The position numbers and the translations under genes are program-made. A stretch of 64,000 nucleotides of DNA from Pachypanchax playfairii (lineage: Eukaryota > Chordata > Actinopteri > Cyprinodontiformes > Aplocheilidae): assembly GCA_006937955.1 (NCBI GenBank), contig SSNP01000007.1, forward strand, positions 1,450,227 through 1,514,226, read 5' to 3'. Under the pieces are notes generated by a model. That model saw only the letters and a list, made by a program, of their open reading frames with translations, had not been told where the DNA came from and did no database searches. Each line of letters starts with the position of its first letter. Position 1 is the first letter of the stretch. This document shows, piece by piece, positions 36,601-47,300 of the stretch.

Positions 36601-39600
36601 GAGAGAAGGATTGGCAGAAATACGAGACCGCCCGGCGTTTGAAGAAATGTGTGGATCGCATTCGTACTCAGTACAGAGACGACTGGAAGTCAAAGGAGAT
36701 GAGGATCAGACAGAGAGCTGTGGCACTGTATTTTATTGACAAGGTACATCAAACTTATTTTACAATCCTCATTTGAATTAACTTTGATTTTAATAAGCAG
36801 CTCTGTATGTCATTAGATCAAGGTGAAAATGTTACATCTGAGAATAGCTGTGAGCCTCCTCGATTCGCTCGACAAACTACGATCCTAAAACAATCCTGAA
36901 GAAAATTTGGATCCTTTAGATTGTGAAAATGAATGTTTCTCCTGTAGCTCGCTCTGAGGGCAGGTAACGAAAAGGAAGAAGGAGAGACGGCGGACACAGT
37001 GGGCTGCTGCTCGCTGCGGGTGGAGCACATTAAACTTTACGCCAAACTGGATGACCAGGAGTACGTGGTGGAGTTCGATTTCTTGGGGAAAGACTCCATT
37101 CGTTATTACAACAAAATCCCTGTGGAGAAGAGGGTGAGAAAAAACACGCACAAGAGAAACACACAAATGGAGTGAGAAACAGGAACCAGTGGCAAATATC
37201 TCAGAATGGAAATTTGAGATTTGTGTTTTGTTAGGGCAACTTTCAGTTTTTATTTGGCAGATTTGGAGTTTGATTTTAATCAGATGAGGAACTTTTACTC
37301 TGGAGGGCGTTTATGCAGGCAGGTGATCGGGAGTAGTTTCACACTCGCTGATTTCTTCTTCATGTCCCATCAGGTCTTCAAAAACCTCCAGTTGTTTCTG
37401 GAGAACAAACAACCTGAGGACGACCTCTTCGACAGACTAAACGTGAGAAATGCACGCAAGCGCCCATTTATGATCACAGCCATTTACATAACGCTGTTTC
37501 ACATGAACCCACCTCCATCTCTTCTGTTTTCTTTTAGACTTCTATTCTGAATAAGCACTTGCAGGAACTGATGGATGGACTAACAGCCAAAGTTTTTCGT
37601 ACCTACAATGCCTCGATCACCCTGCAGCAGCAGCTCAAGGAACTCACCTGCCGTGAGTGACAGACGTATCGTTCGATCACAGGACGGATCTTTAAAATGG
37701 ACCTTTCTCAGCCTCTTGTATTGTTTTGGATTGTTTTACAGCTGAAGACAGCATCCCGGCTAAGATCCTGTCATACAACCGAGCCAACCGAGCCGTGGCC
37801 ATTCTTTGCAACCACCAGAGAGCTCCACCAAAAACATTCGAGAAGTCTATGCAGAACCTTCAGACAAAGGTGAACCATGTTCCACCTTCCTTTTATTTTG
37901 TAGCTCTCCACAGTAAGCAGTGATGCATGTGGGCAGGAATGGGGTGTTTTTTTTTTAACTACTTTGTGTTGTTAAAGAAAAAAATCTACATCCATAATAT
38001 TTTCCTTATTCAGCATCTGTTTGTGATTGCAGATTGACGAGAAACAAAAGCAGCTATCTGCAGCCAGGAAGCAGCTGAAGGCCGCCAAGGCCGATCATAA
38101 GGCTTCGCATGACGAAAAGAGCAAAAAGTAAGAACGCCTGAGCACTGCTAACTATTAGGAAAAAGTTCTAAGATCTATTACTGTCTTTCTTAATTTTATT
38201 TGCTCCTGTTGAGGTGGAAGATCAGTTTTTATCTGCACAAATGAGCTCAGCTCGTGTCTCTGTATCTTGTAAAACAATCTGTTTTCGTCAGTGTCCTTTT
38301 TCACCCTGTATCTTTCTTAATTTCCACCCTTTCTTGTATGTTTTTCACTCTCAGAGCTGTGGAGGTAAAGCGTAAAGCTGTGCAGAGGATAGAAGAACAA
38401 CTGATGAAGCTCCAGGTTCAAGCCACAGACAGAGAGGAGAACAAGCAGATCGCTCTGGGAACCTCCAAGCTCAACTACTTGGATCCACGCATCTCTGTTG
38501 CTTGGTATATATGTTGTATGACACTGTGTTTTGCTGATGCTGGGTCTTATTATGAAGTAAAGAAGCCGTGATGCTGAATGCACTTGTTGCGTAGGGTAGC
38601 TGTTTCACTGTGGTTGGGTGTGAGGGGGCCACTCTGATGACAGAAAAGCAGGAAATGGCCTTGCATTGTAGGAAAAGGAGCAGCAGAAGCAAAAAAACTA
38701 ACGGCTGCAGAAGGAAAATAAGAGGAAGAAAAGCGTGCAAGCTCCAGGAACAATGGGGTTTGTTTCTGTGAGCTAGGGAACGTCCCCACACAGCTCTGCT
38801 TCCACCATGTGGGAAGTCGATGAGGGAGCTGTCTGTGGCTGAATGCAAGGCCATGCAACAGAGGAGGAGGAGAAGTAGGCCGGCCTCTCTAACCGATGCC
38901 CCACAGCTATTTCTGGAGAACCTCATCCTTGAGCACAATGTATTCAGGAATGCTTCGTGCTTTGCCTGTTTGTTGTGTGCAGGAATGTGGTTCCCTCTAG
39001 CAGGGTGGTGCATGGGAACCTGGCATGTGTTGCAGAACGTGTGAGAGTGAGAGACGTGACGGCACAGTAGTCTGAGTGCCAGCTAGTTTAACCAGGTTAC
39101 AGGTGAACAGTCTGAGCTCCTGCAAAAAGCTGGTAGTCCACTTTCCTCATTAAATCAGTTAACTAGAGGAGATAAGTGGTAGTTAATCTGTAAATATAAA
39201 TATAAAAGTGTTTTTATTTGTTTGGTTTTAAAGAAAATGTTATCGAAGTAGTTACATTGATTTTAATGTATTAAAATTCCAGCATCATGTTCATTCCATT
39301 TTTTTATTATGTCTGTTAAATTTTAATTAACCATTCAGCCAAGCTAGCATAAAACGTAGTTTTAAAAGAGCCCATAAGAACAAAAACACAGTGAAGTCAG
39401 CTTTTATAAGAAATTATGCAACATTTTTTGGATCTTGTTTTATTACATAGGTGAGATATGCTGATTATTTTTCTGTGCTCTGAAGTCAGAATGTTTATGT
39501 ACAGGTTGTGCGTATTGGCAGCCATTTTTTTTCTCTTTCATGGACTCATCTGTCCTTCTGTCCAGGTGTAAGAAGTGGGGCGTTCCAGTCGAGAAGATCT

Positions 39601-39668
39601 ACAACAAGACGCAGAGAGAGAAGTTCGCCTGGGCGATTGACATGGCGGAAAAGGATTATGAATTCTAA
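30674..39668 (+). CDS. top1: DNA topoisomerase I (type IB), nuclear
   Basis: Twenty-one coding exons: 30674-30706, 31011-31035, 32606-32702, 32963-33095, 33889-33938, 34071-34175, 34281-34371, 34464-34549, 34675-34790, 34883-35004, 35097-35219, 35303-35490, 36361-36505, 36600-36743, 36948-37133, 37374-37442, 37538-37652, 37742-37869, 38033-38127, 38355-38504, 39566-39668. Phases agree; 767 aa, close to human (765). Seen: a highly charged Lys/His/Asp N-terminus with nuclear-localisation-type patches; the core from about KWKWWEEE; the linker coiled coil (KQKQLSAARKQLKAAKADHK); and the C-terminal TSKLNYLDPRIS motif with catalytic Tyr725 (codon 38476-38478), 42 residues from the end exactly as Tyr723 in human. 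Role: it nicks one DNA strand through a 3'-phosphotyrosine link to relax supercoils, and is the camptothecin target. The exon pattern matches vertebrate TOP1. Teleosts may carry a second top1 copy; I cannot tell which this is. Confidence 0.97.
31036..32605 (+). other. top1: top1 intron 2
   Basis: A 1.57-kb intron. Around 31300-31500 it is richer in GC and CpG than its surroundings and contains a GCGCCATTTTC stretch, so promoter-proximal regulatory sequence is possible. The rest is AT-rich with nothing recognisable. Confidence 0.5.
33096..33888 (+). other. top1: top1 intron 4
   Basis: An AT-rich intron of about 0.8 kb. No repeat or exon was recognised. Confidence 0.7.
35491..36360 (+). other. 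top1: top1 intron 12
   Basis: A 0.87-kb AT-rich intron with no recognised content; it ends in TTTTCCTGTAG. Confidence 0.7.
38355..38504 (+). CDS. top1: top1 exon 20 (catalytic tyrosine exon)
   Basis: Encodes the end of the linker and the start of the C-terminal domain, including TSKLNYLDPRISVAW with the active-site tyrosine. It ends mid-codon (TG) and joins exon 21 at 39566, which completes the tryptophan. Both exons are intact. Confidence 0.96.
38580..39060. other. Purine/GC-richer island in the last top1 intron
   Basis: Unlike the AT-rich remainder of this intron, about 480 bp are purine- and GC-rich on the + strand and leave unusually long open frames on the minus strand (for example 38471-39013). 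I recognise no protein. A conserved non-coding element, an unannotated exon or an old repeat are all possible. Confidence 0.35.
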
Positions 39669-39939
39669 CCACATTTGGTGTTTGTTTTGGGGTGTTTTTT
39701 TCTTTTCTTTACATTTCTACCCAGGCCTTTGATTGTAAGGGTGGTTATTGTACAATGCTGTAAAACAGTATTTCCCCCCCCTCACAGGTTTCTTCGGTTT
39801 TTGCGCTTTTATCACACCTAAATGTTTCAGATCAACAAACAGTATTTATTATTAGACAATAATAACCTGAGTAAATACAAAATGCAGTTTTTAAATAATG
39901 ATTTCACTGATTTAGGGGAAACAAACTATCCAAACCAAC

Positions 39940-41150
39940 GTGACTCTTTGTGAAAAAAGTAATTGCCCCTATTTAAGAACAGATAAGAAACAAAGTCACA
40001 GATATCCATCAGTCTGGAAAGCATTTCCTGGGGCTTTGAGAATCCGTCGTCATCATCTCCATTAGGTGTACAACTAACTGCATTTCAGAAAAAAAGCATC
40101 AAACTAACAGTCAAACACAGTGGCGTTAGTGTGATGGTCTATGGCTGCTTCGCTGCTTCACGACAATTAGCTGTAATTGATGCAACCATGAATTCTGTTC
40201 ATTCCTTGAATATTCTGAAGGAGAATATCCAGCCATCAGTTTGTGACCTTAAGCTCAAGAGCACTTGGGTTTTGCATCAGGACAATAATCTGAAGTACAC
40301 CAACAAATCAACTTTTAAATGGCTTAAAACACCATAATGAAGCTTTTGGAATATTGTAGTTAAAGTCTGGACTTCTGGAGATCTGATTAAGATTGTGCGC
40401 CATGATCTTAAACAGGCTGTTCATTCTCCAAAAACTCTCCAGTGTAGCTGAATTAAAGTAATTCTACAAAAAACTCAGGATCAAAATTCCTCCACTAGGA
40501 TGAAACTGATTCATAGCTCGTTATTTCAAATTTTCCATTGTTCTTGTTGACTCCAAGAATGGGACAACCAGTTATTAGAGTTAGAGGGAAATTACTTGTT
40601 CACATGTGGTCAGGCTGGTGTGGAAACTTTTTCCCTTAAAAGTGACTGAATTTAGTGTTTGCTGAGGTTATCTGTGTCTGATTGCTTCTGCCAATGGAGG
40701 TCAGGTTTCTGGTGTTTAGTTTATTTATTTGTCTGTCAGTTAACAGCATCATTTCGAAAAGCAAACATGGATGAAATTTTCAGGCTAGGTTGGGAATACC
40801 ATAGATTGGAGCTTTAAAGTGTTCTGGGAAAAGTTTATTATGGAAATATTGTTTCTCTTTAATAACCATTAATCTTGTGATGACATAACAGTCATTTTAA
40901 ATGCTACGTGTATGTTTTCATAGTCAAGGAATTCAGTAATGTTGATAAAATGAATGTAGGACTATTAATCTAATTTGTAAATGGCATTACGCGAGAAATT
41001 AGGTGTCTGGCAGAGATCTGTACTCTCTTAGTGCATTTCTGCTTGCTGGTCTGACGCATTTTGACGTGACCCCCAAAAAATACAAAAGTTAATAAACAAA
41101 ATAACAGAAGAAATCTGTAAATGGGTAATTACTTTTTCCACAGCACTGGA
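39940..41150 (+). mobile_element. Decayed Tc1/mariner-like DNA transposon
   Basis: The left end contains TTTGTGAAAAAAGTAATTGC (39948-39967). The right end contains GGTAATTACTTTTTCCACAG (about 41124-41143), which is its inverted counterpart. Inside, on the + strand, 40131-40337 encodes a transposase relic with MVYGCFAASRQLAVIDATMN and LHQDNNLKYT, matching the VWGCF... and QQDNDPKHT core of Tc1 transposases, where the D is the second residue of the DDE triad. Downstream come ATTCCTCCACTAGGATGAAA- and CAACCAGTTATTAGAG-type blocks. The N-terminal third is mostly deleted and the rest is frameshifted, so it is inactive. Confidence 0.8.
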
Positions 41151-42120
41151 GCTGATGTCAAATGTTTTCACTGTGTGGCAACTGCAGGGCAGTGAAGGAG
41201 GAAGCCAAGACTGCACTTAAGCTGTGATCACAGGTTAATAATCATGCTGTAAATATTGACTGACTCTTGAACCGTGTCACCACGCTGCCATGAGGCGTCT
41301 CTTCTTAGAAACTTTTTAGTATTGTGTATGTAGCTGCAGCGATCTGACTGTAAACAAGTACAAACATGTTCGTATTATGTCTTGTCAGATGAAATGTTCT
41401 CTGAGATTTGTAAGCCATCAGATCTATTGGAAGAACCTTATATTGTCATAGAATAATAAATTATATGTGCAGGACTGAGGAACAATGTGAAAAATGATAA
41501 TGTGATGGATTTTGTGTGTATTATTTGTAATATGGACGGCTGGTACAGTAAAATGAGCCCGATGACAGTGAAGAGTTACACCCCAGCACTATGCTAACAT
41601 GTTAGCACACAGAATGTCATCTTTTTATCCATGCAGTTTGAGTTTGCTGTTTGTTTCAGGGATGTACATATTACGTTGTATCTTTTTGTGACTGTTTTTC
41701 AGTTGTTTTTGTTTGTTTATATGTGCTGTATGTATCAACAAAAAGCTCTTCATTGCTCAACATCCAGCACTGATGTGTGTGCGTTTCCTCTGTTTTATGA
41801 CAAACAGGGTGTGACATTGTACTTGGTTACTTGAAATAGCAAAAACATTTTGTGTGCCAGAGCTAAAAGACACTTATCCTGGACAGAGGGGTGTGGATTT
41901 TGCCAAAACAATCAAACAAAACAAATTAAAAATCACATCATCTATCCTTGTAGTGGGCTGTTTTTGTATTGCTATGATGAAAGGAAAACGTGTCTTAGAA
42001 GAATTTTCCTAATATGAATGGATGTTCTGAATTTTGTCATGAATATTTCTTATTTTAACAATTATGACCCAATCTTATTATCATTTGAACGCTTGTTCTT
42101 TTCAGCTTTGTAGTTTTCAG

Positions 42121-42126
42121 AATAAA
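42121..42126 (+). promoter_or_regulatory. Candidate poly(A) signal of top1
   Basis: AATAAA followed at about 20-40 bases by a strong GT/T-rich element (TTTGTCTTTTTGTTTGTC). Confidence 0.45.
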
Positions 42127-42130
42127 ACAT

Positions 42131-42950
42131 CGGCCTTGTGCTATTTGTCTTTTTGTTTGTCATTTTTTCTTGTTATGTTTGCAAAATAGGAATGGGAATA
42201 CTGACAAACCTGTTTATTGAGCATACAAAGAGAAACATTCTTCTCAGAGAGTTAATCACCAGCTATCTGTCAAAGTCCAACTATCATCAATACTGTTTTT
42301 CGCTTTCAGGTATTTAGAAATATTTAATCTTTGTTAAACTGATAATTTCTAGGTTTGGGAATAAAGCTTCGCGTATTGGAGAGAACGATAGTTGGCGCTG
42401 CTGCTCAGTGTCAGTCATGTAAAACTCAAGGTGTTGCTGCCAAGAGGTTTTTCAAATACCTTCAAAATAAAGGCATGTTTTTGTTAGTAACCCTGGATTA
42501 TATGAAAGAATCCCGTGAACAACCTGCTTTATATGTCTCGAGACTTCTGCAGATGTGAAATATGTGGGTTTTTTTGTGTTTCTTCAGTATGGTGAGATCG
42601 GTGAGATGGGAGTTTTTGGATATTTAATTTTACTGCTGAACTTTTATCCTGTCTTGATTATGTAAATATCACTATCACAGGTCAATGTAAATATCACAAC
42701 AAAAAAATAATAAAAAAGATAATTTACATAGACACTTGTAAAAGATGACAATAATGAAGCTTTTTAGTTAGCATTTTGTTTTGGGCAAATAAAAACATGG
42801 TAAAATTACAAAGGACTGTATGAAACTTTAATTCTATCTTTATATTTTTATAACGTGGTCAACTAAATTTACTTGAATATAATGTCTAAGCTGGTAAAAA
42901 GAAATAATGAAGTGAGAGTCATCATGAGATGTGAAAGCGAACACGTGTTT
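42131..42950. other. Intergenic region top1-plcg1
   Basis: AT-rich sequence without recognisable content. The short open frame at 42355-42558 shows no family features. Confidence 0.55.
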
Positions 42951-42954
42951 TATT

Positions 42955-43280
42955 ATGAAAAGCCGCAGCGGAAGCGTGGTTTTTGACTCCCGCACGGTTG
43001 CTAGTTGTAGTCTGAAGTGAGGGGGGCTCTGGTTGAGTCCGAGAGCAGACGAACTTGCGTAGTCTTGCCACGGTTCTCTCCGTCTGCTGCCTCTCTATGG
43101 ACCATTGGAGAGGAAAAGAGGAAACTGCTGAGGTTGTTGACGTCGGGAGCGCAGCGTCTTTCGAGGCCTGGCGATGAATTAATAACGGAAAAATAGCGTT
43201 ACGGAGGGAAAAAGGAGACGGAGAAAGACGACGGAGTGGAGCAGCCGTTGGAGATGTGCGGTCGGGCCGAGATTGCTGCG
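42955..43280 (+). promoter_or_regulatory. plcg1: plcg1 CpG-rich promoter and non-coding first exon
   Basis: Base composition changes sharply to GC- and CpG-rich. A TGACGTC CRE-like core lies at 43138-43144. The stretch ends in a good donor (GCTGCG followed by GTAGGT, 43280/43281). The matching acceptor is TTGCTTGTAG at 44290-44299, which opens the exon with the plcg1 ATG. The start of transcription is not determined. Confidence 0.6.
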
Positions 43281-44299
43281 GTAGGTATTGAACAGCACAC
43301 ACAACAGCTCCTTTTATATGTTGTTTTTCATGCTAATTCTTCTCAGCACGTTAAAGTGAAATAGGATGGAGGCTAAACGGGTTGAATAGCTACTGTTACC
43401 TGTCCTTTTTTTCTTGGGAGAAGCCGGCCATATTCTTCTTCCTTCGGCCCTGGAAAATGGAATCACACACCGGCCCCGTTTCCATGCTGTGGGAATAGTC
43501 CGACATTTCTTCTCTTTCCCACTTCCCTGCTCTTCCTCACGGTTGTATTCCTAAAAAAATCTTGAATTTGGGGGACACCTGGTTTAGTTTTTCTGCAGCA
43601 GGTCACCGGCTTGTTGGTTGTGTATTTTTTTTTTAAACATCTCATTAATTCAGTAAAAAAAAAATCAGCCGTTGGATTAAAAGTAAAAACATGTTGATAT
43701 AAATATGTTGGGACTTTTCTAATTAAAACTATCAATAATGGGAAGTTTTATACTGAAAAAGCAGCATGATATGAGAATAAATGCTTTAACCTTAGGTATA
43801 ACATGTTTAGTTTATCAAGTCCACCATGTTCAAAATAATAAGAGCAAACACACAGACATTTGACAAAGTTTGATGTTTAAAAACAATTCCGACAATCTAT
43901 ATAATCTCAACCACTAATATTTTATTTTTGGTAATGTTATTTACATTTTAAAAGAATATCTACACTGTTTTTCAACACCTTATTTAAGGAAAGAATTTAA
44001 GTTGAATGTGATTTTAGAAATTGTGATTTAGCAAGTTGAGTTAAATGTAAGTTTGTACACGAATACCTTCAAAATTTTCCCAGGATACAAAGATGCAAGT
44101 TATTTTACAGGGTTTGAAATCTATAAATGCACATTTAACAGCATATCTTCTGTTGTATAAATACATATATATGTGCATGCCACAGTTTCTAGTTTTGTGT
44201 GGCAACATGAGAGACTTTGCGATACCATAGCATGTAAACATCGCCCTGGCACTCAGAAATAGTTGTTTCATGGCTTTCATCCCCTCCTCTTGCTTGTAG
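43281..44299 (+). other. plcg1: plcg1 intron in the 5' UTR
   Basis: About 1 kb between the non-coding first exon and the ATG exon. It is AT-rich with no recognised content. Confidence 0.55.
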
Positions 44300-44370
44300 G
44301 TAACCCTGTCAAGGCCTGGACTGAGCAGATTGTTCTAAGAGGAAACGGATAACAAACAGGGGAAGTGAGC

Positions 44371-47300
44371 ATGGCTGGAACCTCAGGCTTCTTTTCCAAC
44401 GGACCTGTTCCGTGGATGGAAACCAACGCAGATATGAACAGTTTATACAGAGATCTGGAGCTGGGCACCGTACTGACTCTATTTTATTCCAAGAAATCCC
44501 AGCGGCCAGAAAGAAGGACTTTTCAAGTAAAACTGGAGACCAGGACTATTATCTGGACTCGCAGCACGGATAAAATCGAAGGAGAGAGTAAGTAACTTAC
44601 AGACACACAAACACACACGCGGCTGGATCTACAGAAGTAGGAATATTGAAATGTGTCAGTTTCTGGCCTACAGAATACTTTCCCTAGTCATGTCATTTGT
44701 GCTGATTCAAATCCTGAAAAAGTGATGTAATGGATAGAATTCAATTTTTTATACACTTGCACAACATTCAAAATGTAATTTGGTTTAATTACTTGGCTGA
44801 AATCAGGAAGATCCTCCCAGTTGAGGATCTTGATCTGGGTAACACTTCAGTGTATATGTTTTCAACTTTAAATCAACAATAATAAAACATCACAACCCAA
44901 AAAGCTTAATTTGGAACTTGTTTACATAACAGAGGAAATGCTATTTTATCTGAAGATAATCTGTGGATAAACTAATTGGCAGATTAATTTAAACCAAATG
45001 GTTTAAACTTGTGCTTTTGCTGGCAGTTAAGCACCTCTGGACACCATCATGTCCCTTTTAACTAACATTAAGAGGTCTTTTTAGTCATTGGCTCTTGAAA
45101 TTCTGGCTTTGAGCCCTTCCTAGTTCTGGAGCCGACAGTCTGAACAGATAAAGTTCAGGATTACTGTGGTCCTTCACTTATGTCCACGTCAGGAGACTCT
45201 TGAGGAGAAGAGATGTCCTTCAGTTTAAATGGACACTGGCAGGTGACGTACCATAGTGTATCCCTGTTTTTCTATTGGACAGAGAAACTCACTTCTAGCC
45301 CAATTGTTGTTGTTTTTGGTTTATGTATGAAATTGTATCTTGTAGGTTGGGGCTTTTGTTGCCGCAGAGGGTCTGGAAATCACAGCCTTCACTTCTGGTT
45401 CTTCTTCATTTACTTCTTCTTACTCTGTTTATGTTTTAAACCTTTAAACTGTTTTACAATTATTACAGTTCAATTTTATATTTGTTTTAATCTGAACACA
45501 ATTTAATCAAGATTTATTTAATATCACTTTGGAGAACTTAGACACCTATAGGTTCTTGAGCATATTGGGTTATATGAAAATATACATATCGAAGAAGAAC
45601 TAAATTGTTGGCTGTAGCCGCTGATGCTGTGTCTTTGTTTGCCTGCTTTGCAATTGGATNNNNNNNNNNNNNNNNNNNNNNNNNNNNNNNNNNNNNNNNN
45701 NNNNNNNNNNNNNNNNNNNNNNNNNNNNNNNNNNNNNNNNNNNNNNNNNNNNNNNNNNNNNNNNNNNNNNNNNNNNNNNNNNNNNNNNNNNNNNNNNNNN
45801 NNNNNNNNNNNNNNNNNNNNNNNNNNNNNNNNNNNNNNNNNNNNNNNNNNNNNNNNNNNNNNNNNNNNNNNNNNNNNNNNNNNNNNNNNNNNNNNNNNNN
45901 NNNNNNNNNNNNNNNNNNNNNNNNNNNNNNNNNNNNNNNNNNNNNNNNNNNNNNNNNNNNNNNNNNNNNNTTTTTTTTTTTAATTTGTAAATATGTGACA
46001 GTGTTATGTATTGAAGATACTGAGTGTCGATACATTCAGGGTCAACGGCAGGAAGGAGGGCTGTTTAGTTGCCCTCGTCTACGCTGTTAAAATGTAGCTA
46101 ACTGTAACCTGCGTGAGTCTGAGGACGTGCAGGTCTGAAGTGAGTCGTTACGTCTTCTGTCTCTTGGGTAGCAGGATGCCTTGTGCACAGCTGCACGCTG
46201 CTCCGGATGCAACAAAACACACACACACACTAAGAGAAAAAAATGACGTTGAGCTTGTTTTTTTTAAGTATCATCTTCGCAGCAGGAAAAGGTTTAATGC
46301 ACTGGTGAGCTATGAGATCATAGCTGCAACTTGATCCTTATGGAGAGGTGAAATTGGCTTAGGCTATTCACCAACATAGAAGCTCAGTGGTTTGTCTGGA
46401 AGCGTGTCATCATCGGGGATCAGTCTAGCCACTGTCCCTTTTCATTTCTTCTAATTTACATTTTGTCCTTGTATTTTTGTAAAATATTTTTGATTAACTT
46501 GCCATTCCAACCAAACGCCATCCAGTGTCTGTCTTTGGCTGCACTTGAAGATACGTGTGGCTTGATGCAGCAGGATGTGGTTCTTAATAACTGTCGTTAA
46601 CAGACTCATTAGATACATTCGCCTGTCATTAACATGTAGTTCTAAACAAAAAGCTTGTACAGTCTCTGTCTACATTTGAGCACGTAATTCACCACCAAAA
46701 AGATCTCTGCAAAACGTCGGCTTTTTTATACCTGGTAAATTTGCGATGTGTCTTACAGTTTATCTGCAGAACTTCCGGTCTGCTGGTAAATATGTGGCTG
46801 ATAACAAGTGATAAAAATGCATCATCTGAGACCGACAGAGATGTTAAAGTGAAACTCACAAGCTCACGCTAACTCCTACTTTTCTTTTAGAATGTGAAGT
46901 ATAATTTGATTGAAGGTGCAAAAATAGAAAAAAGTTTTCAGAAGGGAAACAACTAGAACACGCATGGCAGATCAATCACTAAAAGCAGTTATTTCAATTA
47001 CACGAGATGATAGGGATCATGTTTCTATATTTGTCTTTGTTCACCTGTGTGAAAACGGCTAACCAAACCAAAGAGAACTGTTGTATTTCCACATCTCCTT
47101 CCATCTTTAGATGAAGCAGGCTGACAGGCAACGTCTCTTTTTTATGATGTCGTGTGTTTGAGCCCATTTTCTACTGCGATCTCGCATGTATCTAATTTTT
47201 AAAAATGTCTGTAAAAACATTGCAACCATTACATTAGTATTTTGGGTAGTTGTGGAAAAAAGGTGTAGGGCAAAAATGTTTCTTACAAAACTAAATTCAA

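Larger units (their letters stand above)
39669..42130 (+). other. top1: Presumed top1 3' UTR
   Basis: AT-rich sequence follows the stop, including the Tc1-like element at about 39940-41150. AATAAA at 42121-42126, followed by TTTGTCTTTTTGTTTG, is the best-looking poly(A) site. Whether the transcript reads that far is inferred; an earlier site is possible. Confidence 0.4.

Noticed and set aside
45538..46090. Open frames of 119-165 codons across the N gap
   Set aside because: Most of their length is undetermined bases; there is no evidence of coding.
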